A stretch of 64,000 bases of DNA, taken from NCBI GenBank assembly GCA_949357655.1, contig CASHTG010000019.1, positions 1,364,001-1,428,000 of the forward strand. Reading direction: 5' to 3'. Made by a program: the position numbers and the translations under genes. This DNA comes from Parascedosporium putredinis. Its lineage: Eukaryota > Ascomycota > Sordariomycetes > Microascales > Microascaceae. The notes under the pieces are model-generated. The model saw only the letters and a program-made list of their open reading frames with translations, searched no databases and was not told where the DNA came from. This document shows, piece after piece, positions 48,686 through 59,643 of this stretch (position 1 is the first letter of the stretch; every line of letters starts with the position of its first letter).

Positions 48686-51553
48686 GACCAAAGAGGAGAG
48701 AAGGGGATTGGGGATTCTGGATTTAGATCGCGCATGCTAACCTTTCTTGTGCAGGCACGCTCAGAAGATTTTCAAGGCTATCCAAAAGGAGGCCAATAAT
48801 CTCAAGCGCGGCCCGCCGAGTGAGATTAGCGACGCAAAATGGAAGTCCTTGGAGGATGCCATGAGCCAGTAAGTTTTTCCGTGCGGGGGTCCTGGGGCGG
48901 GGAGCAGAGGGGAAGCCACTCGGGTTTGGCCGTGGTTGGCACTCTTGCCCCGTGCTCAAGATCTGTGCCTGGCAGAAACCTTGTCCTTGTCTTTTCTCTT
49001 GCATGCTAAGCAAATCAACCTTTTCCTTGGTTTTGTATAGGTATCGCCTTGCTTGCGTTGGTATTTTGTTCCAAGATCTGGAATTCGCGCAGCAGAACCA
49101 GGTGGAAAAGGCTCTCTGGACCAGCCACATCCTCATCAACAACATCTACCGTAATGTCAGCAAACGTCTCCCCTCTGATCAAAAGGTCAAGATTCGGAGT
49201 GTCGAGAGCCGCTACACCAGATTCATCACCACGTCTCAGCTCTTTTACAAGGGCTACATTCAACGTTTATCCATGAGATACAATGTTGAACCCCTCCACC
49301 GCATCGCCGCTGCTGTCAAGGCTCAATGCGGCCCTGGCCAGGATTCTATCTCGTCCATCACCCCGAAACCCAGGCCATGATCATGCTTTCTGTTCAGGAG
49401 ACATTGACCTACCTCGGCGACCTATCGAGGTATCGCGCCCAGCTAAAGCCCAACAGCCGCGACAACGAGGCCGCCATCACGTATTACAGCCTTGCCCATG
49501 ATGTAGTTCCGGATCGAGGTTTCGCTCTCCATCAAATCGGCGTCACCTACCTAGAGACCGACAAGCACCTTGAAGTAGTCTATTACTTCTTCATGTCTCT
49601 AGCTCGCCAGACACCCCACCCCAACGCGGAAAAGAACCTGGAGGCCAAGCTCAAGACTATCCAAGCCGGAAAATCAGCCATTTCAGGATCACAATCTACG
49701 CAGCAAATCCTGGAGGGGCGTGTCGTGCAGCTTCTAGCTAAATACATGACTAACACGTCCTTTCCTGGGCGCGATGAGCTAGAGCAGACTGTCCTGGCTC
49801 GGCTTGAGCAGTTCTTGCACTCTGAACATTCCTCTGATTCCGTTGTCAGGATGGCCATGGTCAACATGAGCGCGTACTACTACGCGCAGAAGCATCAAGG
49901 TGAGTGCGATGCCTTGTCTAATTTCCAAAGAGAGTGCTGTAATAACATCTGACAATATCGTAGCCCAATCACTCGCCTCCGCCTACACCTTGTCTTTCAA
50001 CATGCAGTTCCTTCAAGCCATATCCCGGCTTATGCAGGGCTACCTTCGGGAAGCCCAAGGAGTGATGCCTGGCGAGATGGAGGCATCGGCCTCTCGCCTT
50101 AGCCAGCTCCACGCAATGTCTCCCGGCGTTGATACCGCGATCCGTGTGCTTCGCCTGTACTGTTGCTGGCTCTCATCTCGTAATGAAGACCTAGCGCAGG
50201 CCCCTGAAGCGATTCAATTCATCGTCCAATCTGCCTGGAAGGACTTTGCACAAATGGCAACCTCTCTCATAACCTACTCAGTTCCCGACATGGAAGAGTT
50301 TTGCAAAAGCACCAGCTACCTTTCCCCCACTGCACCCTACCTCATGAAAGAGGACGAGGAGGCAGTCTGCTGTTTATCGATCGGAGATCTGAGCTCCGAT
50401 ATATACGCGCGCCTCTTCCATCGAGCTAGCACCAAGGCTCGGAAGCCCACAATGCTTGAGTCTGGTATTGAGGGCGCCCAACCTCTGGAAGAATTCATCT
50501 GCCGACTTGGGGACGTCATCGAGTCCATCGGGCGCTTTTCAGGTAACCCGGCCGTCCCTCTCTACATCCAAACAAGAAGTGATGGTAGCTGGTCCCTCGC
50601 GTATGGCTACGAAGCTACTGCCGAATCTGCGCCTCAGACCTCTGTGGAAACCGGCAAGGCCGAGGAGCCTTTGCCTTCGCCGGCACCGGCATACGAGGAA
50701 GTTGTTGACGTTGCTCCCACCACGGTCGAGGTATACCAGCCCCCAACCGTCATTTGACGCTGGGCATCTCGCCGCTATGCAGGAGCCGCATCACTCGCTT
50801 CCTCTTAGCCCCAGATCGCCTGTTGGCTCGGTGGCCGCGAGCGCCCAAGGAGGGACGTATTCTCCCCTGTCTTGGGGATGGTTTCATGAGCCTACGCCCA
50901 CGGGTGCGTGGGCCGGACTGACGCGTGAGGTGTTTGAGAGCCTGCCGGTTGGGTCAAGTGGCGTGAGCCAACGCCCGGCTAGCTCTGCTGGCGGCCCTGG
51001 GGACCAGCGCGAGATGCTCCTGCAAATGCTTCGCTCCGCCTCGCAAGGCACTGGTAAAGAGAGCCCGTCGTCTCTTCCTGCCCACTCTCCGCGAACTCAT
51101 ATGTTTGATGGCCAACATGTGGGATCGCCCGACTACAGACTCGCTCACTCCGGGTCAGGATATCACATTGGGCATTCCATAGATGGGATGGCCAATGGAT
51201 TTCCTCCTGCCGCAGCCGGTGTCCCTTCTGATGCGACTGGGTTGGAGCCGACCCACGCCTACGGGCTGCATAGGGCAAGCCAACAGCAACAGCAACAGCA
51301 ACAACAGCAGCAACAGCAATTGCGGCGCTCTTCACAGGCGAACCGCACCCCACTTTCGCAGCAGGTCCAGCAGCAGATGGCGGCAATGCAAAGCCTTGAC
51401 GCGCAGAGCAGCGGTAGACCTCGGTCGAGCCGAGGAAACGGCGGGCGTGGCTCGCGGAACCATGCGGACGGTGGCGGCCGCGATGGGTCATATGGTTCTG
51501 ACCTGAGGAAGAAGACCGTGAACCGCATGCAACGTGGGATGAACGGACCTTGA
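48572..51553 (+). CDS. EST1/SMG7(Ebs1)-like protein, two compensating frame breaks
   Basis: Homologue of Est1/Ebs1 and metazoan SMG5-7, which act in telomerase recruitment and nonsense-mediated decay through a 14-3-3-like, TPR-containing N-terminal half. There are four exons: 48572-48624, 48755-48868, 49041-49899 and 49964-51553, giving about 871 residues. The N-terminal domain shows YRLACVGILFQDLEFAQQNQ. Next come LSVQETLTYLGDLSRYRAQL and NEAAITYYSLAHDVVPDRGF, the Est1 central signature in which TPR-like helices follow. The C-terminal 260 residues are disordered, Ser/Gly/Pro-rich, with a 13-Gln run, and end in an Arg/Gly-rich segment. Frame breaks: CCC at 49332-49334 (one C missing) and C5 at 50740-50744 (one C too many). 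Reading the second as a true stop would cut the protein after about 605 residues, before the low-complexity tail. Confidence 0.87.
48654..48680. repeat. (GA)n microsatellite in intron 1 of the EST1-like gene
   Basis: About thirteen GA units lie inside the first intron (48625-48754), 30 nt after the donor. Confidence 0.95.
51281..51319 (+). repeat. CAA/CAG repeat coding for 13 glutamines
   Basis: Mixed CAA and CAG codons within the C-terminal disordered tail of the EST1-like protein. The mixture of codons suggests that the poly-Gln run has been kept at protein level or is old. Confidence 0.95.
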
Positions 51554-53023
51554 ATGTAGACTCTTTGAATCATCGGTGATGTTCTCTAGTCTAACGCCCG
51601 CTTCTTCCTCGAAAGCGCCTCCTCGTTATCCTATCCAGCAACGAAGACGAATGCGATCTGAGCCCCCAAGCCGCCTCGAAATTTTGTGTTTATGAGTAGC
51701 TGGATGGATCCGTCAATACAAGCGCCGCGGCACGTCTTTGCGGTATCTCTTGAGTATGGGATTAGCTACAGTCCTGGTCAGCCAGTGGCAATTTTGCTTC
51801 CGTTCCTACGGAATCGCCCCTAACAAGGGGCAAAATTCCTCCCTGGTTGCTAGCGTCGAGCGGCTACCGTATCACGGCACCCGGCAGTCGACTGCTGTGA
51901 AACCGTCCCTACAGGTTAGTCGCAACGAACCTTGAGAGAGAGGCATGCGACTGCTTTATAAAGGACGGTGCCGGTGCTGTTGATAGCCTTCCCGAGTGCG
52001 GAGTTTACCGTATATGAGACTCTTCTAGTGCCATCATCCGCGCAAGCTCTTTTTACGGCCTGTCCATCTCCCAGGTCTCTAGGTGCCACTTGGCCTGGTT
52101 TTTGAAATCTCTCGATATTCGGTCTTTTTTTCTGCCTATCCTCCGCCCGCTATTTTCTTTCTTCATCTTCCTTTTTTATCTTGTCTCTTTTCGCTTCAGC
52201 TTCCCTGTTCGACCTTTTTCCTGTTAATCAGTGTTCCCGATCTCACAAAAGGTCTAATGGGAGGATGGTTTCAGAGAAGCCATCGTTGCCAGTTCCTTCT
52301 TTCCATTCTTTTTTGCCTCTTTCCCCCACCTGCTTCTCATATTTCCCCTGTAAGTTCACCTTGGCGAGCTCCTTCGTTCTTTGCCAGTTGAGGGTGCATA
52401 TTTTTGAGACGGAGGGAGGGGGATCGATGGGTACTTTATCTTTTGTGTTTCCCCAGGCAGGTGGCGGCAGTCCCTCCCTAGGCCGCTGTCAACGCGCTTG
52501 TACATTCTCTTCCTATCTTTCCTGTGGTTTATAAAATAAGATAGCCGAGATATCTCGAGGGCCTAGGGAGGGACCTGGGAGTTTGCCGCCCAACACACCT
52601 CATTTTGGGATGCGGGCCTAATCAATCTGTACCTGACATCACTTAAAAATCTTCACTTTGCACGAGTACGATTGTTGCCAGCTCTTTTTTTCTTCTGGTG
52701 CGTGCTGTTGTTGAAACTTTTTATTCGCATTCTATTCGTGATATATCTCCCTTTTGGCCGGCCATCGCATGAGAGTGACAAAAATGGAAACCCCTCCAGA
52801 AAAGAGAACAAAAACCAAAACCAAAAATGAGCCCTGAGTTACATGGAAAATACCTTGATATCAATCCGTCTTTTTGTATTCATACCAAAACAGTTCTTCT
52901 GGAAACGCCAAGCATATGACGCGCTTCGCCTCGACGATGGTCTAGTTGATGACGGCACACATCGAGACTCGCATTCTCCTCTCTACTTCTTGGACAAAGT
53001 ATTTCAAAGGTGCGGGTGAGGAT
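51554..53023. other. Intergenic region between convergent EST1-like and ADO1 genes
   Basis: 3' flanks of both genes. Sequence 52110-52350 is strongly CT-rich. No gene is recognised. Confidence 0.55.
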
Positions 53024-54475
53024 CTATTGGGAAGTATAGGCTTGCTTGGGGGTGGGGAAGCTGCGAGTACACGTTAGTCGCAATGGCTAAGCAGGGGGAT
53101 CGGTTTGGACGGGGTCAACTTACGAAGGGCCAAGCTCCTGGATGCTGAGGCGGGCGAGCCACTGGCCCATGTCGACGGCGGTCTCGAGAGGCTTGCCCTC
53201 GACGAGACCGGCGAGGAAGCCACCGGCAAAGGCATCACCGGCACCGTTGGTGTCGACGATCTTGTCCTTCTCGATGGCGTGGACGGGGATCTCGCGGATA
53301 GTGTCCTCACCCTGGACGGCGATGAGGGTGGGGTCGGTGCCCTGGGTGACGATGGCGACACGCTTGCGCTGGGAGTTCTCCTTGGGGAGGTTGGCGAGGT
53401 GCTTGGCGACGTCCTTGGGCTCCTTGGAGGAGGCCGTGGGCCTCGGCATAGGCGGCGACCTCGGTCTCGTTGCCGATGATGTAGTCCCAGTAGGGGGCGG
53501 AGGCGTCGACGACGTCCTTGAAGAACTGGGGAATGAAGGGAGCGGAGAGGTTGACGATGAAAGCCTTGTTCTCAGCGGCCGCGAGCTTACCGAGCTCCAT
53601 GATGGCGGGAGGGCAGACTGTGCAAATACGTTTTGGGGACGAAGTGTCCCCTCAAGTGTTAGTGTATATAAGATACATTGAAAAAGCCGTGGGAGGCTCC
53701 ATCTCCATAGCTAGTACACTAAAAAGGAAAAGAGATGCTTACCGGTGAAGTGGAAACCACCGACGTAGAAGATATCGGCGTTCTGGGCGAGAGCCCAGAT
53801 CTCGGGCTTCTTCAAGTGGTCGAGGTCATAGTTGTTGGCAGCGTCGAGGGCGGTGCAGAGAGACCGGTTGTGGCCGGTGATGATGGCGCCGCACCTTCCG
53901 GTAGGGGCCTTGGGGTCGACGCGGTACTCGACCCTCAGGCCGACGGCCTGAACGGCATCACGGAGGATAGCGGCGTACTTATCGTCGCCGACGCAGCCGA
54001 GGTAGACGACGCTGTTGGGGGAGGATGTACTGGGCTCCGCGGGCGGAGTTCTGGGCAGCGCCGCCGGCGAGGAGCTTGGCGTCGTAGTTGTTCAGGAGGT
54101 CCTCGTAGATGGGGAGGTGCTTATCCTCGGCGAGGATGGCATCGTTGGCCTTGAGGCCGTACTTCTCAAGAAGAGCATCGTCGCCGAAGGCCTGGATATC
54201 TGTTTGAAGGGACGCGGGGTGTTAGCTTACAGCACGATGACTTTAGATGTCTCGACCTCGTCTTGAAAGTGAAGTAGAAAAAAAGGCCTCCAAAAGAGAA
54301 AAGTATGAAAATGAAGAGGAGAGAAACGAGAAAACCCCAAAACCCCCTGATGATGTCGGATCTGGCTTGGGGAAATGAAGCAAAGTCTTGGTGTTTAAAA
54401 AAAAAAAAAAAAAAAAAGATACGTACCGAGAAGAGGGTTCTCGAGGCAGAGAAGAGCGTACTCCTTGGTAGCCAT
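53024..54475 (-). CDS. ADO1: Adenosine kinase (Ado1), two frame breaks
   Basis: PfkB/ribokinase-family enzyme that phosphorylates adenosine to AMP with ATP, salvaging purine and removing adenosine formed by the methyl cycle. There are four exons: 54475-54427, 54199-53743, 53617-53124 and 53060-53024, about 344 residues. The start is MATKEYALLCLENPLLG, continuing DIQAFGDDALLEKYGLKAND. The substrate-binding block is GGAAQNSARGAQYIL. IIGNETEVAAYAE and the catalytic DTNGAGDAFAGGFLAGLVEG follow, with the Asp of GAGD as base. The C-terminus is PTPKQAYTSQ. Breaks: the G5 run at 54017-54021 (C5 on the coding strand, at ILP-NSVVYLG) and about 53426-53436 (after EAHG, before SSKEPKDVAKHLA). Intron 1 holds a 21-base A run on plus (54397-54417). 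Confidence 0.96.
54397..54417. repeat. 21-base poly-A run in ADO1 intron 1
   Basis: It reads as poly-T on the coding strand, just downstream of the donor of intron 1. Confidence 0.95.
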
Positions 54476-56203
54476 TGTTTTCGTGGTGAATAACTGGGTG
54501 TGAAGGGGAAAAGAAGAAACTGAGTATGATGTTGAAAAGCTGCTTGGAGAAATCTTCACAGATGCGGCCGATGTCGTTGATGTTGTGGTCGTCGATGGCG
54601 GGGTTCTGGTAAATAGTGGGCGATGATTATGAGGAATGTTGGGGGATGGCGGGGTACTGCCAAAACCGTGGTTGCTTTTGCGTGGGGTCGCTCCGAGCAG
54701 GCTAATAAAACATCTGGAGCTCGCCTTCATGCTGACTGGCTTACTGACAGCAGCACGAGCGGCATTTGCGAGCCCGCCTGCTACGCAAGCCAGAACTGGC
54801 TTACGGAGTGTGTGCGACATTTTGTGGCCTCGAGCTACTTGTATGTGGTCATAACCTCATCGCAGGCGAGGAGGGTGAGAGAGAAGGAGAGAGAGGTGAT
54901 CAGAGAGGGGAGAGCTTGGGTTGAAGTGCGGTTTAGGCCCTGGTAGTACTTTCGTCCCTTTCTCTTCCCCTATTTCTTTTTCCTTTTCAACGATCTAGCT
55001 CCCTGTTCCTCGGTCCCTTTTTCTTCTTCTCGCGATGGTGGGGACTGACCGGCGGACGAGTTGGTAAGCTGCAGCGCGAGGTGGCTGATGAGACTGAGCA
55101 GAAGAAAAGTTGGCTTGAACGCTACATGTACCAATTGATGTGTGTGAAATCGAGGTTCGAACGTTGGCTCGGGATCTAGTGCCTTTTTCCTTTCCTTTTA
55201 ACCTTGGGGAGATGCGGAATGCTTTAGACGTCACCCTCGTCTTTTATAATTCTATGACGAGGGGGCTAGGCACTGATCGTATGATCGACTGCCATGGGCA
55301 TCTATTCGCTTGCCTCCGTGCCGGGGCAGTGGTCACGGGGATTCAATTAGCAGCAGGACGCACCACGGATCCGACTCAAAGCGCCTGGCGCAGGACGAGG
55401 TGGCTCGTCGGTGGTTATCCGATTCTTGGGATTCTTGGGAAAATAAGGAGCTTCATTTTCCGCCATCATCTGCCTTTTCGAGCGCAATGGTAGCTTCAGC
55501 CCGCCAACCCGCCAAGCAAGGTGGCTTTCAATCAAGTTTCGTAACTGCGTTAAACCGCCTAGAGAAGAGCTAATCAATATTCGGTCCCTTTCCTGAGCCC
55601 TAGCCTAGCCTAAGGGAATTGCATTGAGCATTGGGCGTTCGTTGCTTCTCTGAAAGCTTCAATACATGTAGGACCCAAGGTGAGCTTTTAAATTTAAGAA
55701 TTCAATTGACCATGAGAAAATTTGCACCAACTCTAGTCCACTGTCAAGGCACCACAGGCACTTGGCAGTCTATCCCAAGTTCAAGGTTTCTCAAGGTACA
55801 TTCATGCAGCAAACAGAATTCAGGAACTGAGCAGCAAACAGCATTCAGGAACTGAGTGAACCTCGACTATTCGAACCAAAGGTGCAATCGCTACCTCCGG
55901 GTTCACGAGCAAAAGGGGAAGCACTTGACTTGGAACTTGAACTTGAGGCAATCCCGAATGGCATTCAATAACACCGAGGCTACTTTTGTACTTTCAAAAG
56001 GTCCGTCAAGAATTCTAATATACCAGCCGTCACAACATAACTTTTGGGTTGTGTGTCTAAGCACCGCTCTTGGCTGGGAATCATGAAGTGCCCTTATACT
56101 TTCATCATCCGAGTTAATACCAACTATCTGCCCTTGGAAAGTACCGTTGAAAGATGCTAGCCTGTAAACACCGTCCCTATGACCCAGGAAAAGCACACCA
56201 GCC
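54476..56203. other. Intergenic region between ADO1 and RPL2 (both minus)
   Basis: ADO1 promoter on the left and RPL2 3' flank on the right. Short open frames on the plus strand (54623-54946, 55140-55493) have no recognisable features. A near-repeat of GAGCAGCAAACAG/CAGGAACTGAG occurs at about 55806-55857. Confidence 0.5.
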
Positions 56204-57345
56204 TTAATCCTTCGTCTTCTGGGTACCACGAAGCAGACCCGTCCTCCTGGCGGCGATGAGACCAGCCTTTTGACCCTTGGAGGCGAATCGAGAAATTGTC
56301 GAGGCCTTACCGATATGTTGATGGTTACCCTGTATATATTGTCAGCATCCACGGAAGTAAAATATCCTGGGGCTGGGATGAAACGTACACCACCGTGAGG
56401 ATGGTCGACGGGGTTCATGGCAACACCACGAGTCCTGGGCCAGTTGTTGCGCTTGACGGCATACTTATGCTTCGCACGAGAAGCCTCTGTAAAGAAAAAG
56501 ATGGAAACGTTAGCAAATTTCGTCCGTCTCATTAGTTGTATTCCCTCCATCTTATTCTTTTGGGACATCCGAGAAAGGAAGTGGAGGATTTGTTGCCTCG
56601 TTCCATAGTTCCCCTTGTCCTCCCACCACTCCTTTCTCGGATGATCTCCCCCAAAAGTCTCTTCTCGGAATTCTCGGTCGATACGTACTCATGAGGGGCT
56701 TGTCGGTACGGCCACCACCAGCGACGATACCAATCATACCACGGGCACCGCTGTGGACGACCTTCTTGGAACCGGAGGGGAGCTTGATGCGGGTCTTGCC
56801 CTCATCGGGGTTGTGGCCGATGATGGTGATGTAGTTGCCGGAGGTCCTCGCGAGCTTGCCCCTGTCGCCAATCTTCTCCTCGACGTTCGTGACGACGGTA
56901 CCCTCGGGCATGTGGCCAAGGGGAAGGACGTTTCCGACGGTGAGCGGCGTTCTTTCCGGCGTAGATGAATTGACCAGTGTACATGCCCTCGTTGACGATA
57001 AAGGTCTCGGTGTGGAGCTTGAACTTATAAGGATCACGGAAGACGACCTTGGCAAGGGAGCACCACGACCGGGGTCGTGGATGATCTCCTTTACGATACC
57101 GCGGACGTATCCATGTCGCTCGGAGAAATCGAGGGATCGGAACTGGGCGACACCGTTTCGGAGGCGGGTGTTGGCAGCTAAAAGGTGAGTTGATGTGAGT
57201 ATGCGGCTCAAACGAAGATTTGAGAAAAGAAAAAAATCTCGTTTCTCAAGATCGGGATCTCATGTCGTCCTGTGTGGGTGAAAGGGATCTCCTTACTGAA
57301 AATGCTGCCGCGACCCTTTCGCTGGTTGCGAATAACTCTACCCAT
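56204..57345 (-). CDS. RPL2: 60S ribosomal protein L2 (uL2), two frame breaks
   Basis: Universal large-subunit protein at the peptidyl-transferase centre. There are four exons: 57345-57297, 57177-56689, 56487/56486-56389 (A|AG junction at 56486) and 56329-56204. With three bases restored in exon 2 it gives 254 residues, the eukaryotic length. The start MGRVIRNQRKGRGSIF joins to ANTRLRNGVAQFRSLDFSER. NVEEKIGDRGKLARTSGNY and SGARGMIGIVAGGGRTDKPL follow. The functional His loop reads NPVDHPHGGGNHQHIGKAST across the last intron. The frame is lost at about 57051 (GAPL before AKVVFRD; one base missing) and regained at about 56941-56947 (KNAA before LTVGNV; two bases missing). Between them the expected sequence GMYTGQFIYAGKNA is readable in another frame. 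An essential gene is unlikely to be broken this way in nature. Confidence 0.97.
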
Positions 57346-59643
57346 CTCGTCTACTTATCGATTCAGACTCGGAAGATGGGATGTATAATTATTTAGGGAT
57401 CCAGAATACTGCTGCTGTGAAGGGGTGAAAGTCGGATTAGCAAAAGCCTCCAACTGAATAGAGGCGAATGACGGGAAAGGTTGGGATTCTTTCCATACAT
57501 ACCGGTCGCAGTTTCTGAGCAGATATCTTTCCTATCACCTGGGAATGGTGGTGGGAGGGCTAGGAAATTTGGCGTTTGGATCTGATGTATGGACGCTTGC
57601 CATCCCGGTCGGGGCCTTGCGCAGAAAATTTGTGTGTGGAAACCCTTGTCACGTGAGTTATGAGAGGGAGGCCCATTTTTTGGAGGTGGAAACCCAAGTT
57701 TTTTCCCAAGATGATGTCCTCGGTGGGTGGATTGCGCTGATTGGTTGATGGCCGCAAGGGGAATAGTCTCTGGCTTGTCCACCCCACCACGCATGCGCCC
57801 CTGCGACTCACCCAATTTTCTAGACACGCCTGACATAATAAGACTCGTGCTCAGACCATCCCTCGTCAACATCGAAAAACGACACCAGAAGCTCTCTCCA
57901 TTGGGATCATCCCGTCGACGCGATAGTAGGATGGCTCTCGCACGACGCGTCTCATTGATTGCAGAACGTGCAACGAGGCTACCCATTTCAAGCCTTGTCA
58001 GCAATACTCTTTAGCCTACCATTTTGCTATCACCGGAATACCCCTGACCCATCTGCAGATCTCCTGACACCAAATCCCGCTCGCGCCAGAAGCGACGGGC
58101 TGTCAGACGAGAGAGACAAAATGCAGGTTTTGTCATGAGTGGGTTTGGCGGTTGGCTGAAGCTCGACACGGCCGCTCCTTTGCGTGGCTCAACAGCTCGT
58201 TACGTCAGGAGTATACGCGCCTGCTGCACATTCATCCCCAGGTTCAGAAAAGCCGGCTCGGTTTTATCCCTATGGATTTTTGCACGACGTCGAAATTATA
58301 TATTGATTCCTCTTAAGCTTCTGGGGCGGGGAAGGCCCTTTTATCGTCTATTGCGAGAGAAAGAAGGCGTTCTATCGTCAATAGAATACTCCAGACCAGT
58401 GGGTTGGATCGACACTAGAGAGAGTAGAATCTCAGGTTTCCGCAAGTTCTCTGCTAATTCTCTCTCTGTTTTGGGGTATCCGCTCTCCGTTGGTCAGAGG
58501 CTCCTCGCCCCTCACTCTGCTATGCATTGCCTGACGAACTTGGCAGACTGGTCAAGGACCACTCCCATCCACTTGGTCCCCGTTCGTGGCTCCTGGATCG
58601 TCGCTGAGCCAAAGTCACCAAGGGAGATGGTTGGAGGCGAATAAAGTGAAGGATCAGGCAGAGCAACCATTGCTGAAATGCAGATGTTGCAGTGCCACTG
58701 GGCACTTGGCCAGGGGTCATGTGACTTTGAGATATTTGGAAGAACTCCGAAGGACGACTGTTGGGGGTTTTATTGTGGCCTAGGCGGAGGATCGCCAATT
58801 TTTGGCAGAGTCATGTCCGCATCTGGGACATGGTTTGGATTGGTGTCGTGATGCAACCAACTTTTTTGGTAGGAGATGGAGCTGTCCTCCTGGGATGCGG
58901 GGATGGATCGCCGCCGTGTGGTAAGACGGGGTGCGCGAGGGGTTGGTGACGTTTGACCTGCTCCAGCTTCGACAAGTGCGGAGCGATGGCGGCATCACGG
59001 AGCCGCGCGGATAGCCTCAGTGCTTTGGAACAATAACGGGCATGTGCAAAATTGGGGTTGCGTCGGCACGCTCTTATTTTATTTTATTTTTCTAGCTTGG
59101 CCCGCCCGGGCGTTTTTAGGCTCGGCATGATCTGACACATCCCAGAATTTCAGCGTGGGGATGGACAGCAACATACTGGTCGCTCTCCATCCCCGAGAGC
59201 TTGAAGGCGTGGCGACCAAGCCAAGTGCGTCACGCTTTGGCGAGTTTCGGTAACAGACTTGGGGATGCTTGATCCTACCAAGGACGCTCTTGACCCCTCC
59301 CAGGTGCTTGACAAGATTTAAGACGGACGTTGCGCAAAGCCGGCAGCATAGCATTGATTATCTAGCTGCCACGTAGAGAATACAAATACATGTCGGAGCA
59401 AGGCTGGGCCTATCAGGCTCCTGGAGTAGTTTTGCGGCTCAAAAGTCATGTCGAGGTGTGTGGTCTAGCGGTAATGAGAGAGAGTGTGCGGGCCAAATTT
59501 GTCCCCAGTCCCCTTTCCCCTCAACTTTCTTGTCCTCTGCAACAACGCGATCCACCTTGACACGCCTACCTTGCAACCTACCACTGCAATACCTCGACAA
59601 CAGGCCAAAAGAGGGCTTTCCGACTCGATAAATACCATTCAAG
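57346..59643. other. Divergent intergenic region between RPL2 and the DDT/WHIM gene
   Basis: Promoters of both genes. Two open frames of 169-203 codons (57393-58004 minus, 58135-58644 plus) lack recognisable motifs and lie where the RPL2 promoter is expected, so they are not called. T-rich sequence occurs at 59072-59092. Confidence 0.5.

Noticed and set aside
53105..54266. Several long plus-strand open frames across ADO1
   Set aside because: Valine/glycine/aspartate-rich antisense shadows caused by the GC-rich third positions of the adenosine kinase gene.
57393..58004. 203-codon minus-strand open frame upstream of RPL2
   Set aside because: It lies where the RPL2 promoter must be and has no motif or protein-like patterning.
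58135..58644. 169-codon plus-strand open frame
   Set aside because: No recognisable domain, no splice partners and mixed composition; treated as chance.
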